Below, one piece after another: positions 47,436 to 55,475 of a DNA stretch of 64,000 bases. The DNA comes from CAXBBB01 sp963815505 (GTDB lineage Bacteria > Bacteroidota > Rhodothermia > Rhodothermales > BA12): NCBI GenBank assembly GCA_963815505.1, contig CAWFGU010000026.1:62001-126000 (forward strand), in the 5' to 3' direction. The notes beneath the pieces were generated by a model, which saw nothing but the letters and a program-made list of their open reading frames with translations, searched no databases and was not told the origin of the DNA. Position 1 is the stretch's first letter. The number at the start of each line of letters is the position of its first letter. The position numbers and the translations under genes were made by a program.

Positions 47436-47472
47436 AAAAAGCCTGGCAGATCCGTAGAGACCTGGCAGGCTT
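47436..47472 (-). terminator. Intrinsic terminator of sucC
   Basis: On the minus strand AAGCCTG (47472-47466) pairs with CAGGCTT (47445-47439), followed by a T-run (47440-47436). It begins 24 bases after the sucC stop. A direct repeat CCTGGCAG lies within the loop region. Confidence 0.7.
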
Positions 47473-47495
47473 GGGTTTGGTTGCGCGCGTCGGTG

Positions 47496-48674
47496 TTACG
47501 CGTTCAGCGCTTCGGTCACCTTGTCGGCAGCTTCCTTGAGCAGGATCGCCGTTTCGAGCTTGAGGCCGCTGTCCTTGAGTATTTGCTGGCCCTCTTCGGC
47601 GTTCGTGCCTTGCAAGCGGACGATCAGCGGGACGGTGATGTCGACCTTACCCGCCGCTTCGACGATACCGTTGGCGACCCGATCGCAGCGGACGATGCCG
47701 CCGAAAATGTTGACTAGGATCGCCTCGACGTTGGGATCTTTGAGGATGATGCGGAAGCCCGCTTCGACCGTTTGGGCGTTGGCACCGCCGCCGACATCGA
47801 GGAAGTTGGCGGGCTCGCCGCCAGCGAGCTTGATGATGTCCATCGTGCCCATCGCCAGGCCTGCGCCGTTGACCATGCAACCGACGTTTCCGTCGAGCTT
47901 GACGTAGTTGAGGTCGTGCTCTCCGGCTTCGACTTCGAGCGGCTCCTCCTCGTGCACGTCGCGCATGGCCGCCAGTTCTTTCTGGCGGTAGAGTGCGTTC
48001 GAGTCGAGCGAGATCTTGGCGTCGACCGCGATCACGTCGCCGTTTCCGGTGACGAGCAATGGGTTGATCTCGGCGATGGCGGCGTCGCTCTCCGAATAGG
48101 CTTTGTAGAGGGCCATCACGAACTTGGTAGCCCCTTTGAGCGCTTTGCCCTCGAGTCCCAAGCCGAACGCGACCTGGCGCGCCTGATACGGCTGGATGCC
48201 CGTTGCCGGATCGACCCAGACTTTGATGATCTTCTCGGGCGTCGCTGCTGCGACCTCTTCGATCTCGACACCGCCTTCGGTCGACGCCATGATGACGTTC
48301 ATGCTCTTGCTGCGGTCGAGCGTGACGCCCAAGTAGTACTCCTTCGAGTTGTCGTCGTACACGTCGCCCGCGACGAGGACTTTGCGGACGAGTTGGCCTT
48401 CGGGCCCGGTCTGAGGCGTGACGAGTTGCATGCCCAGGATGGCACCGGCTTTCTCGCGCACTTCGTCGATCGACTTGGCGAGCTTGACGCCGCCGCCCTT
48501 GCCGCGTCCGCCCGCGTGGATCTGCGCCTTGATGACGTGCATCGTCGCGCCGTTGTTCTCAGCCTCTTGGGCGATGGCGACGGCTTCGTCGACCGTGTCG
48601 GCGACTTTGCCGGGCTGGATCGTGACGCCGTATTTCTGGAGGAGTTCTTTGGCCTGGTATTCGTGGAGCTTCAT
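47496..48674 (-). CDS. sucC: Succinyl-CoA synthetase beta subunit (ADP-forming)
   Basis: A 392-residue subunit of the TCA-cycle enzyme that makes ATP or GTP from succinyl-CoA. It starts MKLHEYQAKELLQKYGV, has the ATP-grasp segment IKAQIHAGGRGKGGGVKLA, the EINPLLVTGNGDVIAVDAKI metal site, and the CoA-ligase half with FLDVGGGANAQTV and NIFGGIVRCD. The ATG at 48674 begins exactly at the conserved start. The alpha subunit gene (sucD) is not adjacent. It is divergent from the LptF/LptG gene. Confidence 0.97.
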   Translation of the reverse strand: MKLHEYQAKELLQKYGVTIQPGKVADTVDEAVAIAQEAENNGATMHVIKAQIHAGGRGKGGGVKLAKSIDEVREKAGAILGMQLVTPQTGPEGQLVRKVLVAGDVYDDNSKEYYLGVTLDRSKSMNVIMASTEGGVEIEEVAAATPEKIIKVWVDPATGIQPYQARQVAFGLGLEGKALKGATKFVMALYKAYSESDAAIAEINPLLVTGNGDVIAVDAKISLDSNALYRQKELAAMRDVHEEEPLEVEAGEHDLNYVKLDGNVGCMVNGAGLAMGTMDIIKLAGGEPANFLDVGGGANAQTVEAGFRIILKDPNVEAILVNIFGGIVRCDRVANGIVEAAGKVDITVPLIVRLQGTNAEEGQQILKDSGLKLETAILLKEAADKVTEALNA

Positions 48675-48816
48675 CGAGCGGAAAGAGAGTGAGCGAGTTG
48701 GACGGAGAAACAGATGTTTCACCGGTCGTAAACTACGCGCCGCCCGTTTGGGTCGCCAATCCACGGCTTTTCACGCGGTCCACCTTGCGACCCTTTCCCA
48801 ACCTGCCGCTCAGCCC

Positions 48817-49902
48817 GTGCCGACGCTCTTCGACCGACACATCGCGCGTCGCCTGATCGGAGGCTACGTAGGCTTCGTGCTCGCGCTGATCGTGTTCTTC
48901 GTCGTGCTGCACTACCTCGAGTACGTCGACGACTTCATGGACCGCGACGCCTCGATGGCCGACGTGTTGGGCGTCTACTATCCGTCGTACGTCCCCGAGA
49001 TCGTCCGGCTCACCTCGCCGCTGGCTCTGTTCCTGTCGGGCCTCTACCTGACGACAAAGCTCTCGGCCGAGTTGCAACTGACGGCGCTCTATGCGGCAGG
49101 CGTGTCGTTGGGGCGGATCATGCGCCCGTTCGTGGCAGTCGGCTTGCTTGTCGGCGCGGCACAGTTTGCGATGGGCGGATGGCTCGTGCCCCACACGCAG
49201 CGAACCGTCGTCGCGTTCGAGGCCGAGTATCTCGGCGACCGCGACACGCAGCCCGACGTGTCCGACCTGCACCGCCAAAACGCCGACGGCTCGTATCTGA
49301 CCATCGGCTTTTACTCTCCCTCCGACAGTTCCGCCTTCCGCGCGACGCTCTACGGCTACGACGACGCTCGCCTGAGCAGCCGTCTATTCGCGACGCGGAT
49401 GGAGTGGGTCGACAGCCTCGGCGTCTGGCGCCTGTTCGATGCGACCGAGCGCCTCTACTCCCCCGCAGGGGACGTGACGGTGCGCAAGATCCAGGCGCTC
49501 GACACCTTGCTCAACGTCGGCCCGCGCGATCTGGCGCAGACCGAACGCGACGTGGAAACGATGACCGTCGGCGAGGCGCAGGCGCACCTCAATCAGCAGC
49601 GGCGGACTGGTTCGGGCAGCGTGCGCGTGTCCCAGGTCGGGCTGATGAGCAAGTTCACCTATCCCCTCGCGCACGTGGCGCTGATGCTGCTGTGCGTGCC
49701 ACTGGGAGCGCCGCGGCGGCGAGGCGGGGCAGCAGTCGCGTTCGGCGTGGGACTGTTTTTGGCGCTGATTTATCTGGCGATGCAAAAGATCGCCGAGCCG
49801 TTCGGCTATACGGGGCTGGCATCGCCGCTGTTCGTGACGCTGATGCCGCACGTCGCGTTTTCCCTACTAGCACTGGCGCTGTTCTGGCGGGCGCGGAAGT
49901 AG
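48817..49902 (+). CDS. LptF/LptG family lipopolysaccharide export permease
   Basis: A 361-residue inner-membrane protein of the YjgP/YjgQ family. Three membrane segments at each end (about 15-35, 60-80 and 100-120; 280-300, 310-330 and 335-355) flank a periplasmic jelly-roll domain (about 125-270). The N-terminus LFDRHIARRLIGGYV is typical. With LptB it drives LPS extraction from the inner membrane. Start is GTG 48817. Whether it is LptF or LptG cannot be decided from this sequence alone. A long hairpin terminator follows. Confidence 0.9.
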   Translation: MPTLFDRHIARRLIGGYVGFVLALIVFFVVLHYLEYVDDFMDRDASMADVLGVYYPSYVPEIVRLTSPLALFLSGLYLTTKLSAELQLTALYAAGVSLGRIMRPFVAVGLLVGAAQFAMGGWLVPHTQRTVVAFEAEYLGDRDTQPDVSDLHRQNADGSYLTIGFYSPSDSSAFRATLYGYDDARLSSRLFATRMEWVDSLGVWRLFDATERLYSPAGDVTVRKIQALDTLLNVGPRDLAQTERDVETMTVGEAQAHLNQQRRTGSGSVRVSQVGLMSKFTYPLAHVALMLLCVPLGAPRRRGGAAVAFGVGLFLALIYLAMQKIAEPFGYTGLASPLFVTLMPHVAFSLLALALFWRARK

Positions 49903-49938
49903 ATTGGCGCGCGGGCTGCGGCGCGAGGAGTCTGACGC

Positions 49939-50005
49939 AAAGATGTCGACTCTTCAGGCGATGTTTGTAGGCTGAAGCGCGGCGCTTCGAGAGTGGGACA
50001 TCTTT
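49939..50005. terminator. Bidirectional terminator with long loop
   Basis: AAAGATGTC (49939-49947) and GACATCTTT (49997-50005) form a perfect 9-bp stem. ACTCT just inside the left arm can pair with AGAGT before the right arm. It lies between the convergent LptF/LptG and T9SS genes and shares its design with the hairpins at 34834 and 40582. Confidence 0.75.
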
Positions 50006-50022
50006 CCAACTCCATCGCGCGG

Positions 50023-52356
50023 TCAGAGCAGAACGGCGCGCGTCGTTCGGGTCTGACTGTCCGATCGGAGCACGATCAGGTAGACGCCGGCCGAGACGCG
50101 GCTTCCAGCCTCTCCCATCCCGTTCCACTCGGCAGACTGCGCGCTCGGCCCCACGTCCGTCTGCCACACGCGGCGACCGAGCAGGTCGTAGGCTTCGAGT
50201 GTGGCGGGCGACGGCGTCGACAGGTTGAAACGTACGCCGCTTGAGCTCGGCGTCGGTGTTGGAGCGCCCAGCGATAAGGCGGTCGTTGTTTGGGTGGGCG
50301 TAGAGGTGAACTCCGACCCGAGGTCGTAACCGATGTAGGCTTGCCGCTCGGTGTATGCGATGACCTGGTATGAGGTAGGAGGGCACGGCTGCGTGTCGTC
50401 CTGGCAGAACCCAGCGCTCTTGAAGAGTTGCAGTGCCGCAATCGGGGCGTCGGTGTCAGGAGCGTCCGGAGCGCGCGTCCACAGTTCGTCTCGACCTGTC
50501 AACTCCCAGATACCGTCGTCCGTAGCGGCGAGATAACGGTCCGGGCCGAGCGTGAGCAGGTCGGTGACCTCGCGGGTTTCCAAGCCTCTGCCCAGCACGC
50601 TCCACGTATCGCCATCGTCGGTCGTCAGGACCGCACCGCCTACGCCCCAGGCGGAAACGCGTCCGCGCGAGCGCTCCATGCCGACGACGCGCGCCAGTCC
50701 GCCTCGGCCGCCGTATACGTTCTGCCACTTGCCATCGACATAGCGGGCAATGCGGCCGTCCGATAGCCCGACGAGGACACCGCTCGCAACTCCGGCGATG
50801 CTGGTCGCATCGGTGTTGGGCGAAAGATCAGCGAGGACGGACCACGCGTTTGCTTCTTCGGCACGCGTCCATACGCGCAAATCGGAAACCGCGTAGAATG
50901 AGGTGCCAGAGAACGTCATCGCGCGCCACGACGAGAGGTCCGGCACGTCGCTCGCGAACGTCGCTTCGGGAACGAGACGCAGCGCGCCGCCGTCGCGCAC
51001 GACAGCGGCCAGCGCTACGCCGGATTGTGCAAAGAGGACAGGCGTGCCGGTGACCTGAAACTCGGCGCGCCCGTAAGGCGGAGACCACTGAAACCCGCAG
51101 GTGAGACTGGGCTGACGAAACCCATCCTGAATGCCAACCGAAGAGGGTGCGCTGCCAAGCGACGACAACGCGGCAAACCCGACGTACCCGACAGGCGCAT
51201 TGGGGTCAGGCGCCAGCGCATCCGGTGCGCCGCGGTAGAGGATACCGAAGGCGTTATCGAACGCTGACCAGAACGGTCCGGAAGGACTGCTCCCCTTTTT
51301 GGTAACGCAGGCGAATTCACCCGGCGTCGACGTAGCGACCAGCAAGTCGCCTCTCGTGCGGCTGAGAAACGCGCTGACAGAAGGCGGTTCGAACCCCTCT
51401 CGAATGCGGATCTGGCCTAGATCGACCGGGTCCCACGAGGCGCCGCGGTCGGCGCTCAGAAACATAGAGCTTTCGTTCGTGGCCGAGAGCAGCCCACTCG
51501 GCTCGGCGCGAACGCCCAGTGATCGCTGCCTAAGGGACGTGGAGGGTGCGAGCACCGTCTGCCACGAAGCACCATCGTCCGTCGTTCGCAGCAGGCTGCC
51601 CTCGTATTCGACGAGCAGGGTGTCGGCTCCCAGCGCGGCGACGGGCGAGGTGACGAACTGCTGTTCTCCGCCGCGAACTAGCGAAAGCGTGTCCCACGTC
51701 GCGCCCCTGTCCTGCGTGCGCTCGATCACTCCGACAAGTATGTTCATCAGTCCACCCGCGCTGCGCTCGACGTAGGAGGCGGCCGTACCGACGATGGCCC
51801 CCTCGGCACTCACATCGCAGCCCCGCCACCCGAGGCGAGGCGTTCCCAGCGACCTCCACGTTTGCCCGGTGCGGTCTCCAACGTAAAGTGCCAGCGCGGT
51901 AACCTCTCCGTCGACGTTGATATCGCCGACCGTGACGTTCACTCCGACCAGGAGCGAGTCCGTCCCCAGCGCTCTCAGGCACGAAGCGCGTCTAGCTCCT
52001 CCCGGCAGGGGACGAAGGCGAGAGGACGTGCCATCGCCGCGCGATACCAGCAGCGAATCGTTGGGACGGGAAAACCAGCCATATTCAGAAATCGCCGCCC
52101 ATCCACCGGGAAACGAAATGGCGTGAGAAAGCGAGCGGCCGTCTCCCGAAACGCGCTGCCACGAGCGGCCTCCATTGGTCGAACGGACCACGTGAGAACT
52201 CAGAAAAATGTCCGCGCGGACCATCACCACCGTGTCGGGGTGATGCGCAGCAAAGTCGGTGGCGTATGGCACGGTCGCAGGCGGCGGAACGGCACTCCAC
52301 GTCTGCGCCGAAGCAGTTGGGACAATCAGAAGAGCGAGCAGAACGAGATAGCGCAT
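50023..52356 (-). CDS. Secreted BNR/Asp-box repeat protein with type IX sorting domain
   Basis: 777 residues from ATG 52356. The signal peptide is MRYLVLLALLIVPTASA, cut before QT. The body is a beta-propeller-like array with recurring Asp-box turns (STNGGRSWQRV, TQDRGATWDTL, TTDDGASWQTV, SADRGASWDPV, TTDDGDTWSVL), as in sialidase/VPS10 or photosystem-stability-factor-like proteins. The last ~80 residues form a T9SS type A sorting domain (FNLSTPSPATLEAYDLLGRR, then SAGVYLIVLRS). It is therefore exported through the type IX system. Ligand unknown. The prophage begins within about 80 bases of its start. Confidence 0.85.
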   Translation of the reverse strand: MRYLVLLALLIVPTASAQTWSAVPPPATVPYATDFAAHHPDTVVMVRADIFLSSHVVRSTNGGRSWQRVSGDGRSLSHAISFPGGWAAISEYGWFSRPNDSLLVSRGDGTSSRLRPLPGGARRASCLRALGTDSLLVGVNVTVGDINVDGEVTALALYVGDRTGQTWRSLGTPRLGWRGCDVSAEGAIVGTAASYVERSAGGLMNILVGVIERTQDRGATWDTLSLVRGGEQQFVTSPVAALGADTLLVEYEGSLLRTTDDGASWQTVLAPSTSLRQRSLGVRAEPSGLLSATNESSMFLSADRGASWDPVDLGQIRIREGFEPPSVSAFLSRTRGDLLVATSTPGEFACVTKKGSSPSGPFWSAFDNAFGILYRGAPDALAPDPNAPVGYVGFAALSSLGSAPSSVGIQDGFRQPSLTCGFQWSPPYGRAEFQVTGTPVLFAQSGVALAAVVRDGGALRLVPEATFASDVPDLSSWRAMTFSGTSFYAVSDLRVWTRAEEANAWSVLADLSPNTDATSIAGVASGVLVGLSDGRIARYVDGKWQNVYGGRGGLARVVGMERSRGRVSAWGVGGAVLTTDDGDTWSVLGRGLETREVTDLLTLGPDRYLAATDDGIWELTGRDELWTRAPDAPDTDAPIAALQLFKSAGFCQDDTQPCPPTSYQVIAYTERQAYIGYDLGSEFTSTPTQTTTALSLGAPTPTPSSSGVRFNLSTPSPATLEAYDLLGRRVWQTDVGPSAQSAEWNGMGEAGSRVSAGVYLIVLRSDSQTRTTRAVLL

Positions 52357-52440
52357 GGAATTCTGTATAGGGGGGTGAGATAGTAGAGTAGAGTGCTTGC
52401 AACAAATGCGGGCTGGAAACGGCACTCTTGGCGGACCTAG

Positions 52441-52683
52441 CTATGGGTTATTCGAGCGGGTTCGGGTGAGATCGGTGAGTTGATCGGCGGTCAGCTTTGA
52501 GGTGAGGCGTAGTCTTCGACGTGCGACGACGCTCTTGGTGCCGTCCTCGAACTGGACAAGTGCGGTTGCCATGCTGGTTGAGACGATGCAGCGGCCATCT
52601 TCGAGCCTGACGGGGTTGCACAGACGATCGCGCAGATCAGGGCGCGTGAGACGGTCGCCGAGGTAGACGTAGCGGGCGGTCAT
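52441..52683 (-). CDS. Small hypothetical phage protein
   Basis: An 80-residue protein, the last gene of the prophage, starting by ATGA overlap with the stop of the head-like gene. It contains two short beta-rich stretches (RYVYLGDRLTRPDLRDR and ALVQFEDGTKSVVARRRLR), somewhat like phage proteins that carry a small SH3-like fold. No family is recognised with confidence. Confidence 0.6.
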   Translation of the reverse strand: MTARYVYLGDRLTRPDLRDRLCNPVRLEDGRCIVSTSMATALVQFEDGTKSVVARRRLRLTSKLTADQLTDLTRTRSNNP

Positions 52684-53816
52684 TCCTGATAGGGGTTGCC
52701 GTCGACGGTCAGGACGGGGGCGCCTTCGGTGATGCGGAGTTCTACGGCGTGGCCCTCTTCGGCGAGGCTGAGGCCGAGGTCGCGGAGGCGTCGAGACTCT
52801 TTGTAGAGCTTACGGCGACGATCGTTGATGGTGTCGAAGTAATCGGCGTGGACGGCTAGGAAGCCGTCGGGGTTGGACTGTGCGTCGATGATCTGCTCGA
52901 ACGACTGTGACTCGAGTGGGATCTGCTTTCTGAGGCGTTCGATGCGCGGCTCGTCGGCGAAGACGGTGATGGTGCGGGTGCCGGAGAGCGTGATCGGGAT
53001 GACGGTCGGCGGCGTGCTCGGTGGTACCAGGAGGGCGCGCAATTCGTCGTCCCATTCGATGCTGACGGCGAGGAAGCTGTGGATGCAGTTCCAGCCGCCC
53101 CGGTACGTGAGGACGGGCGCAAGCATCGAGTTGTCCATCTGCCCGATCTGCGCCCGAGAATAGACGCGGTTGATGTGGATGCGGCAGAAGTGGCGCGTGT
53201 TGCGCTGGATGGGGCCGTAGTAGTGGAAGTGGTCGAGTTCGGCGCGCTCGGCTAGCTGGTTGCGATACTCCTGGTTGTAGGCTCCGAGCGCGGCTTGCGT
53301 CTGAACGCGGGCGTTGCGTTCGCCTCGCTGGCTGATCTCTTCGATGCGTTTGCGGATGACGTCTCGGTCGATGATGCCGGACGTGATGGCTTCGTCCATC
53401 GCAGTGATCGTGCCCAGGCGCAGCGACTCGTTGACTTCGGTCATGCCTTGACTGTACGCCTCGCTCAGCTGCTCGACTCGGCGGCTCCGGGAGATGGCTT
53501 CTCGGAGGGCCGGCGCGTCGATGCCGCGTTCGAGGTAGAACGCTTCGGTGTTGCGGACGAGGTCGCGGATGCCGGTCGAGATCGAGCGCTGAAACTCGTC
53601 TTCCCATTCGGGCCAGATGCGCTCGATTACGGGTTCGAGCAGCTGGGCGATGTCTTCGCTGGCTAGGTCGGTGAGGCTGTAGCTGTCGAGCGTCTGGATG
53701 ATGCCTTCGATCAGGGCGCGGGTGAGGCGCGGTGTGGCATCGGTGGGCAACTGGAGTTCGGCGAGGATGGCGCTGACGCGCTCTTCCAGGGACTCAATCT
53801 GGTCGATAATCGGCAT
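52680..53816 (-). CDS. Putative phage head morphogenesis protein (Mu gpF-like)
   Basis: A 378-residue, largely helical protein. A central segment, VQTQAALGAYNQEYRNQLA followed by HYYGPIQRNTRHFCRIHINR and GGWNCIHSF, resembles the conserved core of SPP1 gp7/Mu gpF minor head proteins (Arg/Thr-rich helix, then a TRxxH-type motif with His and Cys). In those phages the protein sits at the portal and aids capsid assembly or DNA ejection. No portal or capsid gene is nearby, which is unusual and lowers confidence. It overlaps the upstream zinc-ribbon gene by 23 bases. Confidence 0.55.
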   Translation of the reverse strand: MPIIDQIESLEERVSAILAELQLPTDATPRLTRALIEGIIQTLDSYSLTDLASEDIAQLLEPVIERIWPEWEDEFQRSISTGIRDLVRNTEAFYLERGIDAPALREAISRSRRVEQLSEAYSQGMTEVNESLRLGTITAMDEAITSGIIDRDVIRKRIEEISQRGERNARVQTQAALGAYNQEYRNQLAERAELDHFHYYGPIQRNTRHFCRIHINRVYSRAQIGQMDNSMLAPVLTYRGGWNCIHSFLAVSIEWDDELRALLVPPSTPPTVIPITLSGTRTITVFADEPRIERLRKQIPLESQSFEQIIDAQSNPDGFLAVHADYFDTINDRRRKLYKESRRLRDLGLSLAEEGHAVELRITEGAPVLTVDGNPYQE

Positions 53817-54054
53817 CGATGGTCTCGGTCGTCTTGAAGAAGTAGTGGCAGCCGTCTTTGGTGCAGATGCGTTCGCGGACCAGGAACGAGACGTAGTTGA
53901 GCGTGCGATGCACTCCCGATGGTGCGCCGCATTTGGGGCATTCGATACCTACGACCGTCCGGGTCTTGGAGACCTTGGGCGGAGTCGGACGCTTGCGGGT
54001 GCGACGGGTGACGCTCTGCGGGGCGGAGTCGTCGGGAAAAAGGGAATCCTGCAT
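53794..54054 (-). CDS. Phage zinc-ribbon protein
   Basis: An 86-residue protein with one zinc ribbon: CPKCG near 40 and CTKDGC near 64, plus a basic N-terminal tail (RRTRKRPTPPKVSKTR). This resembles Com/Ogr-like small phage zinc proteins that bind nucleic acid, but no specific family can be fixed. It precedes the head-like gene and follows an 86-base gap that holds a stable hairpin. Confidence 0.65.
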   Translation of the reverse strand: MQDSLFPDDSAPQSVTRRTRKRPTPPKVSKTRTVVGIECPKCGAPSGVHRTLNYVSFLVRERICTKDGCHYFFKTTETIDADYRPD

Positions 54055-54098
54055 GAGGTTGGGGCTGCTCGTTCAGGCCCCGGCAACCACGCCGAGGC

Positions 54099-54125
54099 AA
54101 CGTCCCCGCCGAAGCGGGCGACGTT
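54099..54125. terminator. Hairpin with CTTCGG loop in the prophage
   Basis: AACGTC and CCCG (54099-54108) pair with CGGG and GACGTT (54115-54125); on the minus strand the loop is a stable C(TTCG)G type. It occupies the only sizeable gap in the late region, between genes 54141-54353 and 53794-54054. No T-run follows, so it may be a processing or attenuation structure instead of a terminator. Confidence 0.45.
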
Positions 54126-54140
54126 TCGCGGGTGAACGGT

Positions 54141-54353
54141 TTACGGGTCCATCGCCGCGACGATTTCGGGGTCGAGGTTGAAGTCTTGGATCAGTTTGCT
54201 AATCACGATCAGCGCATCACCCGCGTCCATGCGGTGTTCGCCGATGTACTTGTCCTGCTCGCGCGAGAAGTAGCAAAAGACATAGCTGTCGTCGTCGCGT
54301 TTCGCCTGGTTGCGGATCGGCTCGGTACGTTCGAGGAAGTCGTCTAAGGTCAT
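54141..54353 (-). CDS. Small hypothetical phage protein
   Basis: A 70-residue acidic protein (MTLDDFLERTEPIRNQAKRDD) predicted as helix, short beta hairpin (DSYVFCYFSRE), then helix. No family is recognised. Its ATG lies 4 bases after the exonuclease stop, so it is co-translated with it. Confidence 0.6.
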   Translation of the reverse strand: MTLDDFLERTEPIRNQAKRDDDSYVFCYFSREQDKYIGEHRMDAGDALIVISKLIQDFNLDPEIVAAMDP

Positions 54354-54357
54354 GGGA

Positions 54358-55059
54358 TCAGGAGATAAAGGGTGTTTTGAGGTAGCATTCCATCGTGGCG
54401 ACAACGTCGCGCTCGCAGTATTCGACGACTTCGTCGATGCGGCCTTCTTCGACGGCCTTCCAGACGGTCGAGGCGGTGACGGAGCCTTCTTTGGGCGTCT
54501 CGACGCCGAGCAACTCGCACACGTCGGCCAGGCCGAGCCGATCGTAGAAGTAGGACAGGTCGCAGTGCGGCGCGTGCCGGTACTTGTGGTCCTGGATGAC
54601 GTCGCGGTTGAGCGGAGGAATGCCGTGATGGGCCGAGCGTTGTAGCAGGAAGCGCACGTCGAAGAACTTGCCGTTGAACGTCAGCCAGGTGTGGATCGGA
54701 GCTTGTTCGGCCCACATCCAGAACTGCTGAATCAGGCTGCTCTCTTCGTCCGGTGATGAAGCGGAGAAGCTGAACGTGTGCGACTGGCCATTGGGCGCGC
54801 GGACGTGGACCGACAGGCAGCAGATCCAGCTGAGCGTCGCGGTGACGGAGCGGACGCGGCGGTCCACCTCCTCCGGGTCGGAGTCGGGATTGCGGCGCAT
54901 CTCGGCGTCGGACAGCTTTTCGAGCCTCCCCTTCTGGACTGACGAGTAGCCGTCTTCGGGGAGCGGACACGTTTCGATGTCCCAGGCGGCTGTCGTCACG
55001 TCGGGGCACTGGTCGGGGCCGAGTACGACGAGCGGAGCGTGGCCTACTCTGGCGGTCAT
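54358..55059 (-). CDS. Phage 3'-5' exonuclease, DnaQ/PolB-exo-like
   Basis: A 233-residue RNase H-fold exonuclease. Exo I is TAAWDIETCPLP (Asp-x-Glu), Exo II is TFNGKFFDVRFL (Asn/Asp), and Exo III is YCERDVVATMECY (Tyr-x3-Asp), so all four metal-binding acids are present. It most resembles the predicted PolB-like 3'-5' exonucleases (DNA_pol_B_exo2) of phages and bacteria. The probable role is trimming DNA ends during replication-transposition or attacking host DNA. It overlaps the Lar-like gene by ATGA. Confidence 0.85.
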   Translation of the reverse strand: MTARVGHAPLVVLGPDQCPDVTTAAWDIETCPLPEDGYSSVQKGRLEKLSDAEMRRNPDSDPEEVDRRVRSVTATLSWICCLSVHVRAPNGQSHTFSFSASSPDEESSLIQQFWMWAEQAPIHTWLTFNGKFFDVRFLLQRSAHHGIPPLNRDVIQDHKYRHAPHCDLSYFYDRLGLADVCELLGVETPKEGSVTASTVWKAVEEGRIDEVVEYCERDVVATMECYLKTPFIS

Positions 55060-55475
55060 TTCGTCACCTCGTCATACGTCTCGATTTCCGGCTTATCCCA
55101 GAAGTCGGTAAGGATCATATACGTGGCACTGACGCTCGGTTGAATCTTGCGAACCTCCTCAATGAGTCTATCGCGGGAATACGACTTGAGGTTGTTGTGG
55201 TCGAGAAATCGGAAGGCATCTCCTAGACTATTTGTTGCCTTGCGCAGCATCTCGAACGTGTCGATTGAGATGAGTAGGAACGAGCCTTCTTGTGTGCTAC
55301 GACCGTTCCACCTTTCTACGGCTTTCTCCATGGGCCACAAACTGATGGACATTTCTGCCGGGCACTCTGTGCTAGAGCACGTGATCACCCAATTGCGCCA
55401 CACATCATTGAAAGTCATTTCGGGCGTTCCACCGCAAAAGGGGCATGGAGCGAGAGCGTGATTGATGCTGCTCAT
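55056..55475 (-). CDS. Lar-like zinc protein with extra C-terminal domain
   Basis: 139 residues. The first 60 match the Lar (restriction alleviation) family: PCPFCGGTPEM, then ITCSSTECPA, closed by AVERWNGR. Lar of the Rac prophage reduces EcoKI restriction. The remaining 80 residues (FLLISIDTFEMLRKATNSLG and following) are not part of Lar and are not recognised. The gene is clearly richer in A+T (about 50% G+C) than its neighbours (about 63%), so it is probably a recently acquired cargo gene. Start and stop overlap both neighbours by ATGA, which shows a precise insertion into the operon. Confidence 0.75.
   Translation of the reverse strand: MSSINHALAPCPFCGGTPEMTFNDVWRNWVITCSSTECPAEMSISLWPMEKAVERWNGRSTQEGSFLLISIDTFEMLRKATNSLGDAFRFLDHNNLKSYSRDRLIEEVRKIQPSVSATYMILTDFWDKPEIETYDEVTK

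Noticed and set aside
51385..51410. A GGTTCGAACC-like stretch resembling a tRNA T-arm
   Set aside because: It lies within the Asp-box protein coding sequence and no cloverleaf can be drawn; no tRNA was found anywhere in the window.
52357..52440. Exact prophage end and target duplication
   Set aside because: The junction must lie here, but the other end is outside the window, so no terminal repeat or duplication can be defined.
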